Shown here piece after piece: positions 56,986 through 64,000 of a DNA stretch of 64,000 nucleotides. The notes below the pieces were generated by a model. The model searched no databases. It saw nothing but the letters and a program-made list of their open reading frames with translations, and was not told the origin of the DNA. The position numbers and the translations under genes were made by a program. Position 1 is the stretch's first letter; each line of letters begins with the position of its first letter. Source of the stretch: Paraburkholderia aromaticivorans. Lineage in GTDB: Bacteria > Pseudomonadota > Gammaproteobacteria > Burkholderiales > Burkholderiaceae. The stretch covers positions 434,001 through 498,000 of the forward strand of contig NZ_CP022990.1 of assembly GCF_002278075.1 (NCBI RefSeq). Direction: 5' to 3'.

Positions 56986-57294
56986 ATGGAAAACCTCGTC
57001 CTTGAATTCCCGGCGGGCCCGCCCGCCCGCGGCCGGGCGCTCGCCGGCGTAGTCGCATCGGGCGATCTCGAAGTGCTGCTCGAAGCGCACGACGCCCCTC
57101 GCACCGTGGTGAACATCACCACCTCCGTGGACGGCATGGGCCGCGTCTGGGAAGCTGTGCTTGCGCGCCTCTTCCGCGACGGCTCGCTGCCCGCGGCTCG
57201 GCTCGAGATCAACGATTTCGGCGCGACGCCAGGCGTGGTGCGCATGCGCATCGGGCAGGTATTCGAAGAGCTGACCCGCACAGGTGGAGCGTAA
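56986..57294 (+). CDS. mdcC: Malonate decarboxylase acyl-carrier protein (delta subunit)
   Basis: A 102-residue carrier that holds the malonyl group on a phosphoribosyl-dephospho-CoA arm. Ser25 in VVASGDLEVLLEA matches the known attachment serine of Klebsiella MdcC by position and motif. VVNITTSVDGMGRVWEAVLA near 40 and LEINDFGATPGVVRMRIGQV near 72 complete the family pattern. It lies between mdcB and mdcD with short gaps. Confidence 0.95.
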   Translation: MENLVLEFPAGPPARGRALAGVVASGDLEVLLEAHDAPRTVVNITTSVDGMGRVWEAVLARLFRDGSLPAARLEINDFGATPGVVRMRIGQVFEELTRTGGA

Positions 57295-57299
57295 AGATC

Positions 57300-58151
57300 A
57301 TGAATACAGAAGACATGCTCGAACGCGAAAGCTTCATTGAACTGAGCGCGCGGGAGCGCGCGAAGAAGCTGCTCGACGAAGGCACCTTCACCGAATTGCT
57401 CGACCCGTTCCAGCGCATCAGGTCACCATGGCTCGCGCGTCAGGGCATCGTGACCCAGGCCGACGACGGCACTGTCGTCGCCAAGGGAACGATCGACGGC
57501 CAGCCTGCCGTGGTGCTGGGCATCGACGCAGGATTTCAGGGCGGCAGCATGGGCGAGGTGTCCGCGGCGAAAATCGCCGGCAGCCTCGAACTCGCGGCCG
57601 AAGACAACCGCAACGGCATTCCGACGCGCGCCGTGATTCTTTTCGAAACCGGCGGCGTGCGCTTGCAGGAGGCCAACCTCGGGCTCGCGGCCATCGCCGA
57701 GATCCATGCGGGGATCGTCGATTTGCGGCGCTACCAGCCGGTGATCGGAATCACGGCGGGGCCGATCGGATGTTATGGCGGCATGTCGATCGCGGCCGGC
57801 CTTTGCAGTTGCCTGATCGCGACGCGTGAGGCGCGCCTCGGCCTGAACGGACCTGCCGTGATCGAGCAGGAAGCGGGCATCGCGGAGTTCGATTCGCGCG
57901 ACCGGCCGATGATCTGGAGCTTCACGGGCGGTGAACAGCGTTATCGCACAGGGCTCGTGGACGTGTACGTCGGCGACGATACCGATGCGATCCGCGCCGC
58001 GGTGATTGCACAGTTTCGCGCCGGACGTCCGCAGGCATGCCGCAGCGAACAGGTCGCGGGCTTTCTGCAACGGCTCTCCGAAATCAGTCCGGGCGAGCAG
58101 GCCAGCCCGGAAACGGCGGCCGCCATCTACGGCAAGGGGTTCCAGTCATGA
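57300..58151 (+). CDS. mdcD: Malonate decarboxylase beta subunit
   Basis: 283-residue carboxyltransferase-like subunit which, with MdcE, decarboxylates malonyl-S-ACP. SFIELSARERAKKLLDEGTF near 12, GQPAVVLGIDAGFQGGSMGE near 65, LFETGGVRLQEANLGLAAIA near 113 and GPIGCYGGMSIAAGLCSCLI near 155 (oxyanion-hole crotonase-type loops) are typical. It starts five bases after mdcC and ends with an ATGA overlap with mdcE. Confidence 0.95.
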   Translation: MNTEDMLERESFIELSARERAKKLLDEGTFTELLDPFQRIRSPWLARQGIVTQADDGTVVAKGTIDGQPAVVLGIDAGFQGGSMGEVSAAKIAGSLELAAEDNRNGIPTRAVILFETGGVRLQEANLGLAAIAEIHAGIVDLRRYQPVIGITAGPIGCYGGMSIAAGLCSCLIATREARLGLNGPAVIEQEAGIAEFDSRDRPMIWSFTGGEQRYRTGLVDVYVGDDTDAIRAAVIAQFRAGRPQACRSEQVAGFLQRLSEISPGEQASPETAAAIYGKGFQS

Positions 58152-58963
58152 GCACAAAAGAGCTTTCGAAGCGGGGCGCCGTCTGGCTGGATGCGCTCAC
58201 CTACAGTGCACCGTTGCGGCCGGGCTACCCGCCTTCGGTGCGGGTCGTCGACGCACGGCTCGGCGAACATCCGGCGCGTTTCGTCGCCGTCGTGCCGGAT
58301 CCGGACAATCCGTTCGCGCGCGCCCGCAGCGGCGAGGTCGGTCTCGTGGAAGGATGGGAAATCGCACGGGCGGTGCGTGAAGTGGTCGATGCCGATGCCG
58401 GGCGCCGCGACAAGCGCGCGATCGTCGCGGTGATCGACGTCGCAAGTCAGGCGTATGGACGGCGCGAAGAAGCCTACGGCATCCATCAGGCCCTGGCGGG
58501 CGCCGCCGACGCTTACGCAAGCGCCCGCCTGGCCGGCCATCCGGTGATCGGGCTGATCGTCGGGCGGGCGATGTCGGGCGCTTTCCTGGCGCACGGCTAC
58601 CAGGCCAATCGCCTGCTCGCGCTGGCCGATCCGCAGGTCATGGTCCATGCGATGGGCAAGGAATCCGCCGCGCGCGTCACGTTGCGCGCGCTCGCCGATC
58701 TCGAAGCATTCACGGCCCGCGTCCCGCCGATGGCCTACGACATCGACAGCTATGCGTCGCTCGGCTTGCTGTGGAAGCTGCTGAAGGTGAGCCACCCCGA
58801 TGCGCCGACCGGGGCCGATCAATCCATCGTCGAAACAGCGCTGCAAGCCGCGTTCGACGACATTCGCGCCGACCCGTCGCGCGGTCTGGGCAGCCGGCTC
58901 GGCAGCGAGCACCGCGCGGCGTCGGTGCAAGTGAGGCAGAAGCTGCGCGAACAATGGCGCTGA
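58148..58963 (+). CDS. mdcE: Malonate decarboxylase gamma subunit
   Basis: 271-residue partner of MdcD: KRGAVWLDALTYS near 8, PGYPPSVRVVDARLG near 28, VAVIDVASQAYGRREEAYGI near 96, GHPVIGLIVGRAMSGAFLAH near 134 and VMVHAMGKESAARVTLRALA near 172. Its ATG overlaps the mdcD stop. It completes the catalytic beta-gamma dimer. Confidence 0.95.
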   Translation: MSTKELSKRGAVWLDALTYSAPLRPGYPPSVRVVDARLGEHPARFVAVVPDPDNPFARARSGEVGLVEGWEIARAVREVVDADAGRRDKRAIVAVIDVASQAYGRREEAYGIHQALAGAADAYASARLAGHPVIGLIVGRAMSGAFLAHGYQANRLLALADPQVMVHAMGKESAARVTLRALADLEAFTARVPPMAYDIDSYASLGLLWKLLKVSHPDAPTGADQSIVETALQAAFDDIRADPSRGLGSRLGSEHRAASVQVRQKLREQWR

Positions 58964-59058
58964 CCTCGCCGCGACGCGAGCCCTGATGCGCCGTGGCTCA
59001 CGGCGCATACAAAATCCGGCGGCCCCCCAGCCGATAAAGCCAATACTGGAGACACAAC

Positions 59059-59454
59059 ATGATCATCTACGGCACTGCACTGCTGGCGTTCTGCCATCTG
59101 GCGGGACTCTTTCTCGGCGACCTGCTCGGGGTCGCGATCGGCGTCAAAACGAATGTCGGCGGCGTTGGCATCGCCATGTTGCTGCTGATCTTCCTGCGCC
59201 TCTATCTGCACAAGAGGGGCCTGCTGCCGAAGGAAACGGAAGCAGGCGTGGGTTTCTGGGGCGCCATGTACATCCCCGTCGTCGTGGCAATGGCCGCCAA
59301 TCAGAACGTCGTGGCCGCGCTCAAGGGCGGCCCCGTCGCGCTGCTTTCGGCATTGGGCGCCGCGGCCGTCTGCGCATGCTGCATTGCCGTTCTCTCCCGC
59401 ACCGGTCGCGACAGCACGTCGTTCGTGAACGCGCCGCATCTCGAAGAAATCTGA
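59059..59454 (+). CDS. madL: Malonate transporter subunit MadL
   Basis: 131-residue small membrane protein with four hydrophobic segments: MIIYGTALLAFCHLAGLFLG at the start, NVGGVGIAMLLLIFLRLYLH near 33, FWGAMYIPVVVAMAANQNVV near 67 and a last segment near 95-115 (LLSALGAAAVCACCIAVLSR). With MadM it forms the sodium-coupled malonate importer. It lies 14 bases upstream of madM. Confidence 0.94.
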   Translation: MIIYGTALLAFCHLAGLFLGDLLGVAIGVKTNVGGVGIAMLLLIFLRLYLHKRGLLPKETEAGVGFWGAMYIPVVVAMAANQNVVAALKGGPVALLSALGAAAVCACCIAVLSRTGRDSTSFVNAPHLEEI

Positions 59455-59468
59455 AGCAGGGGTCCATC

Positions 59469-60236
59469 ATGTTGCATATGCTCGATAAAGTATTGATCCA
59501 GAACGGCCTCGTCGCTTCGTTCGCGCTGGTGGGGCTCATCATGTGGGTGTCGTCGCTGATTTCGCGCAAGCTGACGTTCGGACGCGTGCACGGCTCGGCC
59601 ATCGCGATCGTGATCGGCCTCGTGCTGGCCTATTTCGGCGGCGTCCTCACCGGCGGACAAAAGGGGCTCGCCGACCTTCCTCTGTTCACCGGCATCGGTC
59701 TGATGGGCGGCGCGATGCTGCGTGATTTCGCCATTGTCGCGACCGCGTTCGAGGTGCAGGCAACCGAAGCCCGCAAGGCCGGACTCATCGGCGTGTTGTC
59801 GCTGCTGCTCGGCACCGTGCTGCCATTCATCGTCGGCGCGAGCATCGCGCATGCATTCGGCTACACCGATGCGGTGAGCATGACGACCATCGGCGCGGGG
59901 GCCGTCACGTATATCGTGGGGCCGGTGACCGGCGCCGCCATCGGCGCGAGCTCGGACGTGATTGCGCTTAGCATCGCCACGGGCCTGATCAAGGCGATCA
60001 TCGTGATGATCGGCACGCCGCTCGCCGCCGGCTTCATGGGACTGAAGACGCCGCGCTCGGCGATGATCTTCGGCGGCCTCGCCGGCACGGTCAGCGGCGT
60101 GAGCGCGGGGCTGGCCGCTACCGATCGCCGTCTCGTTCCCTACGGCGCGCTGATCGCCACGTTTCACACAGGCGTCGGTTGCCTGCTCGGACCGTCGCTG
60201 CTCTTCTTCGCGACCAAAGCGCTGGTCGGCGCTTGA
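59469..60236 (+). CDS. madM: Malonate transporter subunit MadM
   Basis: 255-residue polytopic membrane protein: LIQNGLVASFALVGLIMWVS near 8, GSAIAIVIGLVLAYFGGVLT near 44, GIGLMGGAMLRDFAIVATAF near 77 and TIGAGAVTYIVGPVTGAAIG near 140. Together with MadL it takes up malonate. It ends 38 bases before the truncated mdcG-like frame. Confidence 0.94.
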   Translation: MLHMLDKVLIQNGLVASFALVGLIMWVSSLISRKLTFGRVHGSAIAIVIGLVLAYFGGVLTGGQKGLADLPLFTGIGLMGGAMLRDFAIVATAFEVQATEARKAGLIGVLSLLLGTVLPFIVGASIAHAFGYTDAVSMTTIGAGAVTYIVGPVTGAAIGASSDVIALSIATGLIKAIIVMIGTPLAAGFMGLKTPRSAMIFGGLAGTVSGVSAGLAATDRRLVPYGALIATFHTGVGCLLGPSLLFFATKALVGA

Positions 60237-60274
60237 GCGTGGTGATCACCGCCTGTCCCCGCGAAGGAGCAGCC

Positions 60275-60472
60275 GTGTCGCCCGCCATTGAAACGCCCAG
60301 CGGCTGGTTCAAACCGCATGATCGCCTTCGCAGCCGCGCACCCGCAGACATGCGCGCCAGCGGCGCCCGGCACGCGAACGCGCCCTGCCGGCAAACACGG
60401 CGCGAACTTGCGCCGGAGCCGGCTCGGCGTCCCCTGCCGGACACGCACACGCGGACTGCGCACGCATCATGA
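60275..60472 (+). pseudogene. Probable truncated mdcG (phosphoribosyl-dephospho-CoA transferase)
   Basis: The gap between madM and mdcH, where mdcG is expected, has a GTG start with GAAGGAG five bases upstream and a 65-codon frame whose stop overlaps the mdcH ATG (ATGA). The start SPAIETPSGWFKPHDRLRSR carries F-x-PHD-x-L as at the N-terminus of MdcG, but MdcG is about 200 residues and the rest is missing. I read it as an internally deleted mdcG that keeps its translation signals; a novel small protein is the alternative. Confidence 0.5.
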
Positions 60473-61401
60473 GCGTACTGTTCACGTTTCCGGGCCAGGG
60501 CGCACAGCGCACCGGCATGCTGCACGCCCTGCCGGAGCACCCCGAGGCCATGCATGCGCTGGATGAGGCCAGCGAAACGCTGGGCTACGACGCCCTGTCT
60601 CTGGACGATGCGAACGCGTTGCGCTCCACCGTCGCGGTTCAACTTTGCCTGCTGATTGCGGGCGTCGCCCACGCACGGGTCGTCTGCGCGCACGGTCATG
60701 CGCCCGATATCGTCACCGGTCTGTCGATCGGCGCGTATCCGGCCGCCGTCATCGCCGGCGCGCTCGACTACGCCGACGCGGTGAGGCTCGTGTCATTGCG
60801 CGGACAGTTGATGGAGCGGGCCTTCCCGCACGGATACGGGATGACCGTGATCGTCGGCATGACGCAGCGCACGCTCGAACGCTTGCTCATGGAAGTGAAT
60901 AGCGCCGCCATGCCGGTCTTTCTGGCAAACATCAACGCTCAGACGCAGATGGTGGTCGCGGGCAGCGATGCGGCCATGCAACGTCTCGCCACGCTGGCGC
61001 TCGAACGCGGAGCGCAACGTTGCGAGCGTCTGGACGTCGCGGTCCCTTCGCATTGCGCATTGCTCGACGCACCCGCGGCCGCGCTCGCCGATGCCTTCGG
61101 CCGCGTCGCCGTGCGCGCGCCCCGGATCGTCTATCTGAGCAGCAGCATGGCGCGCCCGCTCTTCGACGGCCCGCGCATCGCGGCCGATCTGGCTGGCAAC
61201 ATGGCGCGGCAGGTGCGCTGGCATGACACGGTAAGACTTGCGTGGGAACGCGGCGCGCGTCTGGCTGTCGAGATGCCGCCCGCTAACGTGCTGACCCGCT
61301 TGAGCAGCGCGATCTTCACGGAGGGTATCGCGGTGAGTTGCAGCGAGACCGCGCTGCCGGACGTGGGCGCGTTGATCGAGCGGGAAAGGCTGAGCGAGTG
61401 A
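60469..61401 (+). CDS. mdcH: Malonyl-CoA:ACP transacylase of malonate decarboxylase
   Basis: 310-residue acyltransferase that charges the ACP with malonyl. FTFPGQGAQRTGMLHALPEH near 5, the nucleophile motif TGLSIGAYPAAVIAGAL near 84 (Ser in G-L-S-I-G in place of G-H-S-x-G), FLANINAQTQMVVAGSDAAM near 145 and the catalytic His in VAVPSHCALLDAP near 190. Its ATG overlaps the upstream frame. It is the last gene of the operon, ten bases from the convergent LysR gene. Confidence 0.95.
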   Translation: MSVLFTFPGQGAQRTGMLHALPEHPEAMHALDEASETLGYDALSLDDANALRSTVAVQLCLLIAGVAHARVVCAHGHAPDIVTGLSIGAYPAAVIAGALDYADAVRLVSLRGQLMERAFPHGYGMTVIVGMTQRTLERLLMEVNSAAMPVFLANINAQTQMVVAGSDAAMQRLATLALERGAQRCERLDVAVPSHCALLDAPAAALADAFGRVAVRAPRIVYLSSSMARPLFDGPRIAADLAGNMARQVRWHDTVRLAWERGARLAVEMPPANVLTRLSSAIFTEGIAVSCSETALPDVGALIERERLSE

Positions 61402-61411
61402 GGCGGCAAGC

Positions 61412-62347
61412 TCAGTCGACGCTTCTCGTGCGAAGACGGCAGACCGCCATGAGCGCCAGCAGGTTCGGATCGCGCTCGCGGGCGCGCAGAAAGCTGACAC
61501 CGATCGTCTGGCGCATCAGGTATTGCGGCTTCAGAGGAATGAATTGCACCGTGTCACCGAATACGCCGCGCACGCGGCCCGGCAATAGCGTATAGCCTAC
61601 CCCGCCGCTCACCAGGTTCATCAGCGAAAAAATATCGCCGACTCTCATCGTCACGTTCGGAGTGAAGTCCGCGACGCGGAAGGCATCCAGAAATCCGTGA
61701 TACGTGACGAACCCCTCGCCGAGCGAAACGAATGTCTCATCGCGGCAGTCGCGCAAATCGACGGCTTCCTGATTCGCGTACGGCGAGCCGGCGGGCGCCG
61801 CGAAAAATATGTCGTCTTCGAACAGCGGGATGGATTCGACTTCGGGCTCGGCATCCGGCAAGGCCATCAACGCCGCATCGACCGCGCCTTGCTTCAGCTT
61901 GTCGAGCAACTCGGCATTCGACCCGAGCGCGAGTTCAACCTGGAGCGTAGGCCGCCGCACCTTGATATCGATGACGATGCCGGGCACGGTCCGGATAGTT
62001 AGCGAGTAAAGCGAGCCGATCTTTAGCCGGTCCGACGAATAGCCGGCGGCTTCACGCGTTGCGCGAATGCCATCGGACATCAGCGTGAGCACCTCTTGCG
62101 CCACATCGGCGAGCATTTGCGCCGCCTCCGTCGACTTGAGATTGCGGCCTTCATGCCTGAACAGCGCGCATCGCACGCCCTGTTCGAGCGAATGCAGCGC
62201 GCGGTGCACGCTGACCGTGCTCACGTTCAGCGCCTCCGCGGCCTTCGAGAGGTTTCCCGTCTCCATGAATGCGAGCAGGACTTCCAGCTTGCGAAAGGTG
62301 ATCTCGTCGTCGATTCGGTCGCGCATGTCGATCCACGCAGTGGTCAT
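61412..62347 (-). CDS. mdcR: LysR-family regulator of the malonate operon
   Basis: 311 residues: winged HTH ITFRKLEVLLAFMETGNLSK through EALNVSTVSVHRALHSLEQG (about 16-57), then an effector domain with FAAPAGSPYANQEAVDLRDC near 183 and MNLVSGGVGYTLLPGRVRGV near 245. The start is ATG 62347 or ATG 62326. Convergent with mdcH, it is the likely activator of mdc in response to malonate. The family makes this a confident but unproven role. Confidence 0.88.
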   Translation of the reverse strand: MTTAWIDMRDRIDDEITFRKLEVLLAFMETGNLSKAAEALNVSTVSVHRALHSLEQGVRCALFRHEGRNLKSTEAAQMLADVAQEVLTLMSDGIRATREAAGYSSDRLKIGSLYSLTIRTVPGIVIDIKVRRPTLQVELALGSNAELLDKLKQGAVDAALMALPDAEPEVESIPLFEDDIFFAAPAGSPYANQEAVDLRDCRDETFVSLGEGFVTYHGFLDAFRVADFTPNVTMRVGDIFSLMNLVSGGVGYTLLPGRVRGVFGDTVQFIPLKPQYLMRQTIGVSFLRARERDPNLLALMAVCRLRTRSVD

Positions 62348-62353
62348 GATTGG

Positions 62354-62393
62354 CGATTATCGGCGTGGGAGACCGCTCGATAAATAGCGATAA
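62354..62393 (-). promoter_or_regulatory. Repeats upstream of mdcR
   Basis: CGATTATCG (62354-62362, near-palindrome) and direct repeats CGATAA at 62378-62383 and 62388-62393 lie just upstream of the regulator start. They may be its promoter and autoregulatory site. Confidence 0.35.
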
Positions 62394-62504
62394 CCCCCCA
62401 TCCGGGATGTCGCCGGCCCTCCCATGCGCTGCCGGCCGGTTGCCCGCATTCGCGCTCACGGAGCGGCGCGAGCGCGCTCCTCGGGCAGCTGGCCAGCCTG
62501 GCGG

Positions 62505-64000
62505 CTAACCTGGCGCAACAATATCGTCAGCGCGGACCACGGCGTTCCTGCCACTTCTTTTGGCCGCGTACAGCGCCAGATCGGCGGAGTTCGTCAATTC
62601 ATTCAGTGACGATGGATGCGAGCGTCGACCGGTCGCGCAACCGATGCTTACCGTGAAACGCGGAAGTGCGCCGTGGGGTGCGGTCGGCCGCCCACGCTCG
62701 ACTTCGACACGTATGGCTTCAGCAATCCGAACCGCGCCATTTTCATCGGTGTCGGGCAACACGACGACGAATTCTTCCCCGCCGTAGCGCGCCGCGAGAT
62801 CGCCGCGCCGGCGTGCGTGTCGAGTGATACATGCCGCAAGGTGCTTCAGCGCGATATCACCTTGAGCGTGACCGTGCCGGTCGTTGTATTGTTTGAAGTT
62901 ATCCGCATCCACGAACAGCACCGACAGGCACCCGTCGTTGCGTTTGAGTCTTCCCCACTCGTTTTCGAGGAACTCGTCGAGCGCACGGCGGTTTTTGAGC
63001 CCCGTCAGCGAGTCAGTTTGGGTCAGGCCCGTAAGAAGCACCTGTGTCTTCGCATGATCCCGCAGTGCGAAAGCAAGAAGCCAGACCACCGTGCAGAACG
63101 CAAGGCTGACCGACGAGGCGGACACCCCGACTATCCACGACAGCCGCCTCCAGCCCGCGAGGACGTCGCCTTGCGCCGGCGCGACGACGGCGATGAGCGG
63201 CGTTCCGGGAACACGCTGGAATGTGTACAGGCGCAGGACCCCGTCCGCGATTGAAGGCGCGGCATAGAACCCGGAATCCTGGTTCACCATACGCGGAAAC
63301 GTCGGTGACCTACCGAGATTGCCCAGTTTCGCCTCGTCAAGCGGGGGATTTCTGGCCACCAGCGTGCCGTCCGTACGAACGATCGCGGTGATACCGTTTG
63401 GCCCCACGTCCAGTTTTGCAAGAAGTTGCCTAAAGTATTCGACGTCGACGGCAACAATCGCTACTCCGCCGAATGACCCGTCGGGCCGGTCGATCCTTCT
63501 CGTCATCGCAATCGACTGCGCGCCCGGCCGCGAGCGCGCCCGGTAGACTGACGACACATAGAGGCCGACATTCGCCGACTCACGATGCACGATGAAATAG
63601 TCCCGGTCGCCGAAGTCCCAGCGATGGGAACTCGAACAGCAGCCGTCGATTAGACGACCGCGGTCGTCCGTGACCCCCATGCCGGTGACGTACTCGGCAG
63701 CGGTCCGGTCAAACAGCAGATCGTGACGCAGGCCCGGATCGATGGTGTGGATAGCAGGCTTGTTGAGCACCGCAATCAGGGAGCGAAGGGAATTGTCCGA
63801 CGTTTCAATCGTCCGGGCGATGTTGCTGACCAGAACGGCGGTGACGTTTCTGGACGTTTCATGGGCATGCTCGACAGCGGCGTCACGCGAGGCGAGAAGT
63901 GTGATCAGGCTGATGCCCATTACGACTAATGCCATCAGGCTGCCTAGCGCACCGACGATCAAAGGGTGTCGGCCTGCAAGAACAGCCAGTCTTCCGGTGG
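62505..64000 (-). CDS. Membrane-bound diguanylate cyclase with extracytoplasmic sensor (partial)
   Basis: Makes cyclic-di-GMP. From the N-terminus: a transmembrane helix (ALGSLMALVVMGISLITLLA), an extracytoplasmic Cache-type sensor (about 40-280, with DFGDRDYFIVHRE and GGVAIVAVDVEYFRQLLAKL), a second membrane helix (VSLAFCTVVWLLAFAL), then a GGDEF domain (DSLTGLKNRRALDEFL, RYGGEEFVVVLPDTDENGA) with intact GGEEF. The reading frame stays open past the right edge, so the true start lies outside; a TTG at 63962 is only a possible start. There is no EAL domain. Confidence 0.94.
   Translation of the reverse strand, partial: TGRLAVLAGRHPLIVGALGSLMALVVMGISLITLLASRDAAVEHAHETSRNVTAVLVSNIARTIETSDNSLRSLIAVLNKPAIHTIDPGLRHDLLFDRTAAEYVTGMGVTDDRGRLIDGCCSSSHRWDFGDRDYFIVHRESANVGLYVSSVYRARSRPGAQSIAMTRRIDRPDGSFGGVAIVAVDVEYFRQLLAKLDVGPNGITAIVRTDGTLVARNPPLDEAKLGNLGRSPTFPRMVNQDSGFYAAPSIADGVLRLYTFQRVPGTPLIAVVAPAQGDVLAGWRRLSWIVGVSASSVSLAFCTVVWLLAFALRDHAKTQVLLTGLTQTDSLTGLKNRRALDEFLENEWGRLKRNDGCLSVLFVDADNFKQYNDRHGHAQGDIALKHLAACITRHARRRGDLAARYGGEEFVVVLPDTDENGAVRIAEAIRVEVERGRPTAPHGALPRFTVSIGCATGRRSHPSSLNELTNSADLALYAAKRSGRNAVVRADDIVAPG

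Overview
The window reads as chromosomal DNA of a high-GC beta-proteobacterium, most likely Paraburkholderia or a close Burkholderia relative. This is an inference from the trimeric porin type, a divergent extra groESL pair under a CIRCE operator, the mdc/madLM malonate operon, the abundance of LysR and MocR regulators, and the codon bias. I see no rRNA, tRNA, CRISPR array, insertion sequence or prophage. Several gene remnants show local decay.

Layout: (1) 1-1009, a secondary groES-groEL pair on the minus strand with a CIRCE (HrcA) operator; groEL runs off the left edge. (2) 1252-18459, organosulfur-type genes: a DszC/SfnB-like flavoprotein, a DUF3088 protein, a porin, a complete peptide/nickel-type ABC importer (SBP, two permeases, one fused double ATPase), a NlpA-type SBP, an aldo/keto reductase, a second peptide-type SBP with an in-frame amber codon, a DszB-like desulfinase with its catalytic residues, a RutA/SfnG-like flavin monooxygenase, a third peptide-type SBP and a decayed livK remnant. 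(3) 18588-27353, a LysR/flavin monooxygenase/two-CMD-protein operon divergent from a branched-chain-type ABC importer (SBP, fused LivHM, LivG, LivF). (4) 27492-34205, a glyoxalase-like protein, a nitroreductase remnant, then rhodanese, serine acetyltransferase, Xre regulator, family 2A encapsulin shell protein and a cysteine desulfurase with a ~290-residue disordered N-terminal extension, closed by a strong terminator. (5) 34389-44375, a DszA/NtaA-like monooxygenase, a small winged-helix protein, an amino-acid-type SBP with two permeases but no ATPase, two tandem SfnB-like flavoproteins, a second DszA-like monooxygenase and an SsuD alkanesulfonate monooxygenase. (6) 44454-54200, two NAD(P)-binding proteins, a MocR regulator, azoreductase and GNAT, DUF1330, another LivK-type SBP, a DadA-like oxidase and a second MocR regulator. 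(7) 54321-62393, a malonate decarboxylase operon mdcABCDE-madLM-(mdcG remnant)-mdcH with a convergent LysR regulator. (8) 62505-64000, a membrane diguanylate cyclase that runs off the right edge.

The centre of the window is best read as a sulfur-scavenging and sulfur-storage island. Importers bring in organosulfur compounds, and flavin-dependent monooxygenases (SsuD, SfnG/RutA-like, DszA-like, SfnB/DszC-like) together with a DszB-like desulfinase release sulfite. An encapsulated cysteine desulfurase, served by a rhodanese and an O-acetylserine-producing enzyme, would pull sulfur from cysteine into a protein nanocompartment. The substrates of the importers and oxygenases cannot be read from sequence. 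The encapsulin/desulfurase operon is the most distinctive system here.
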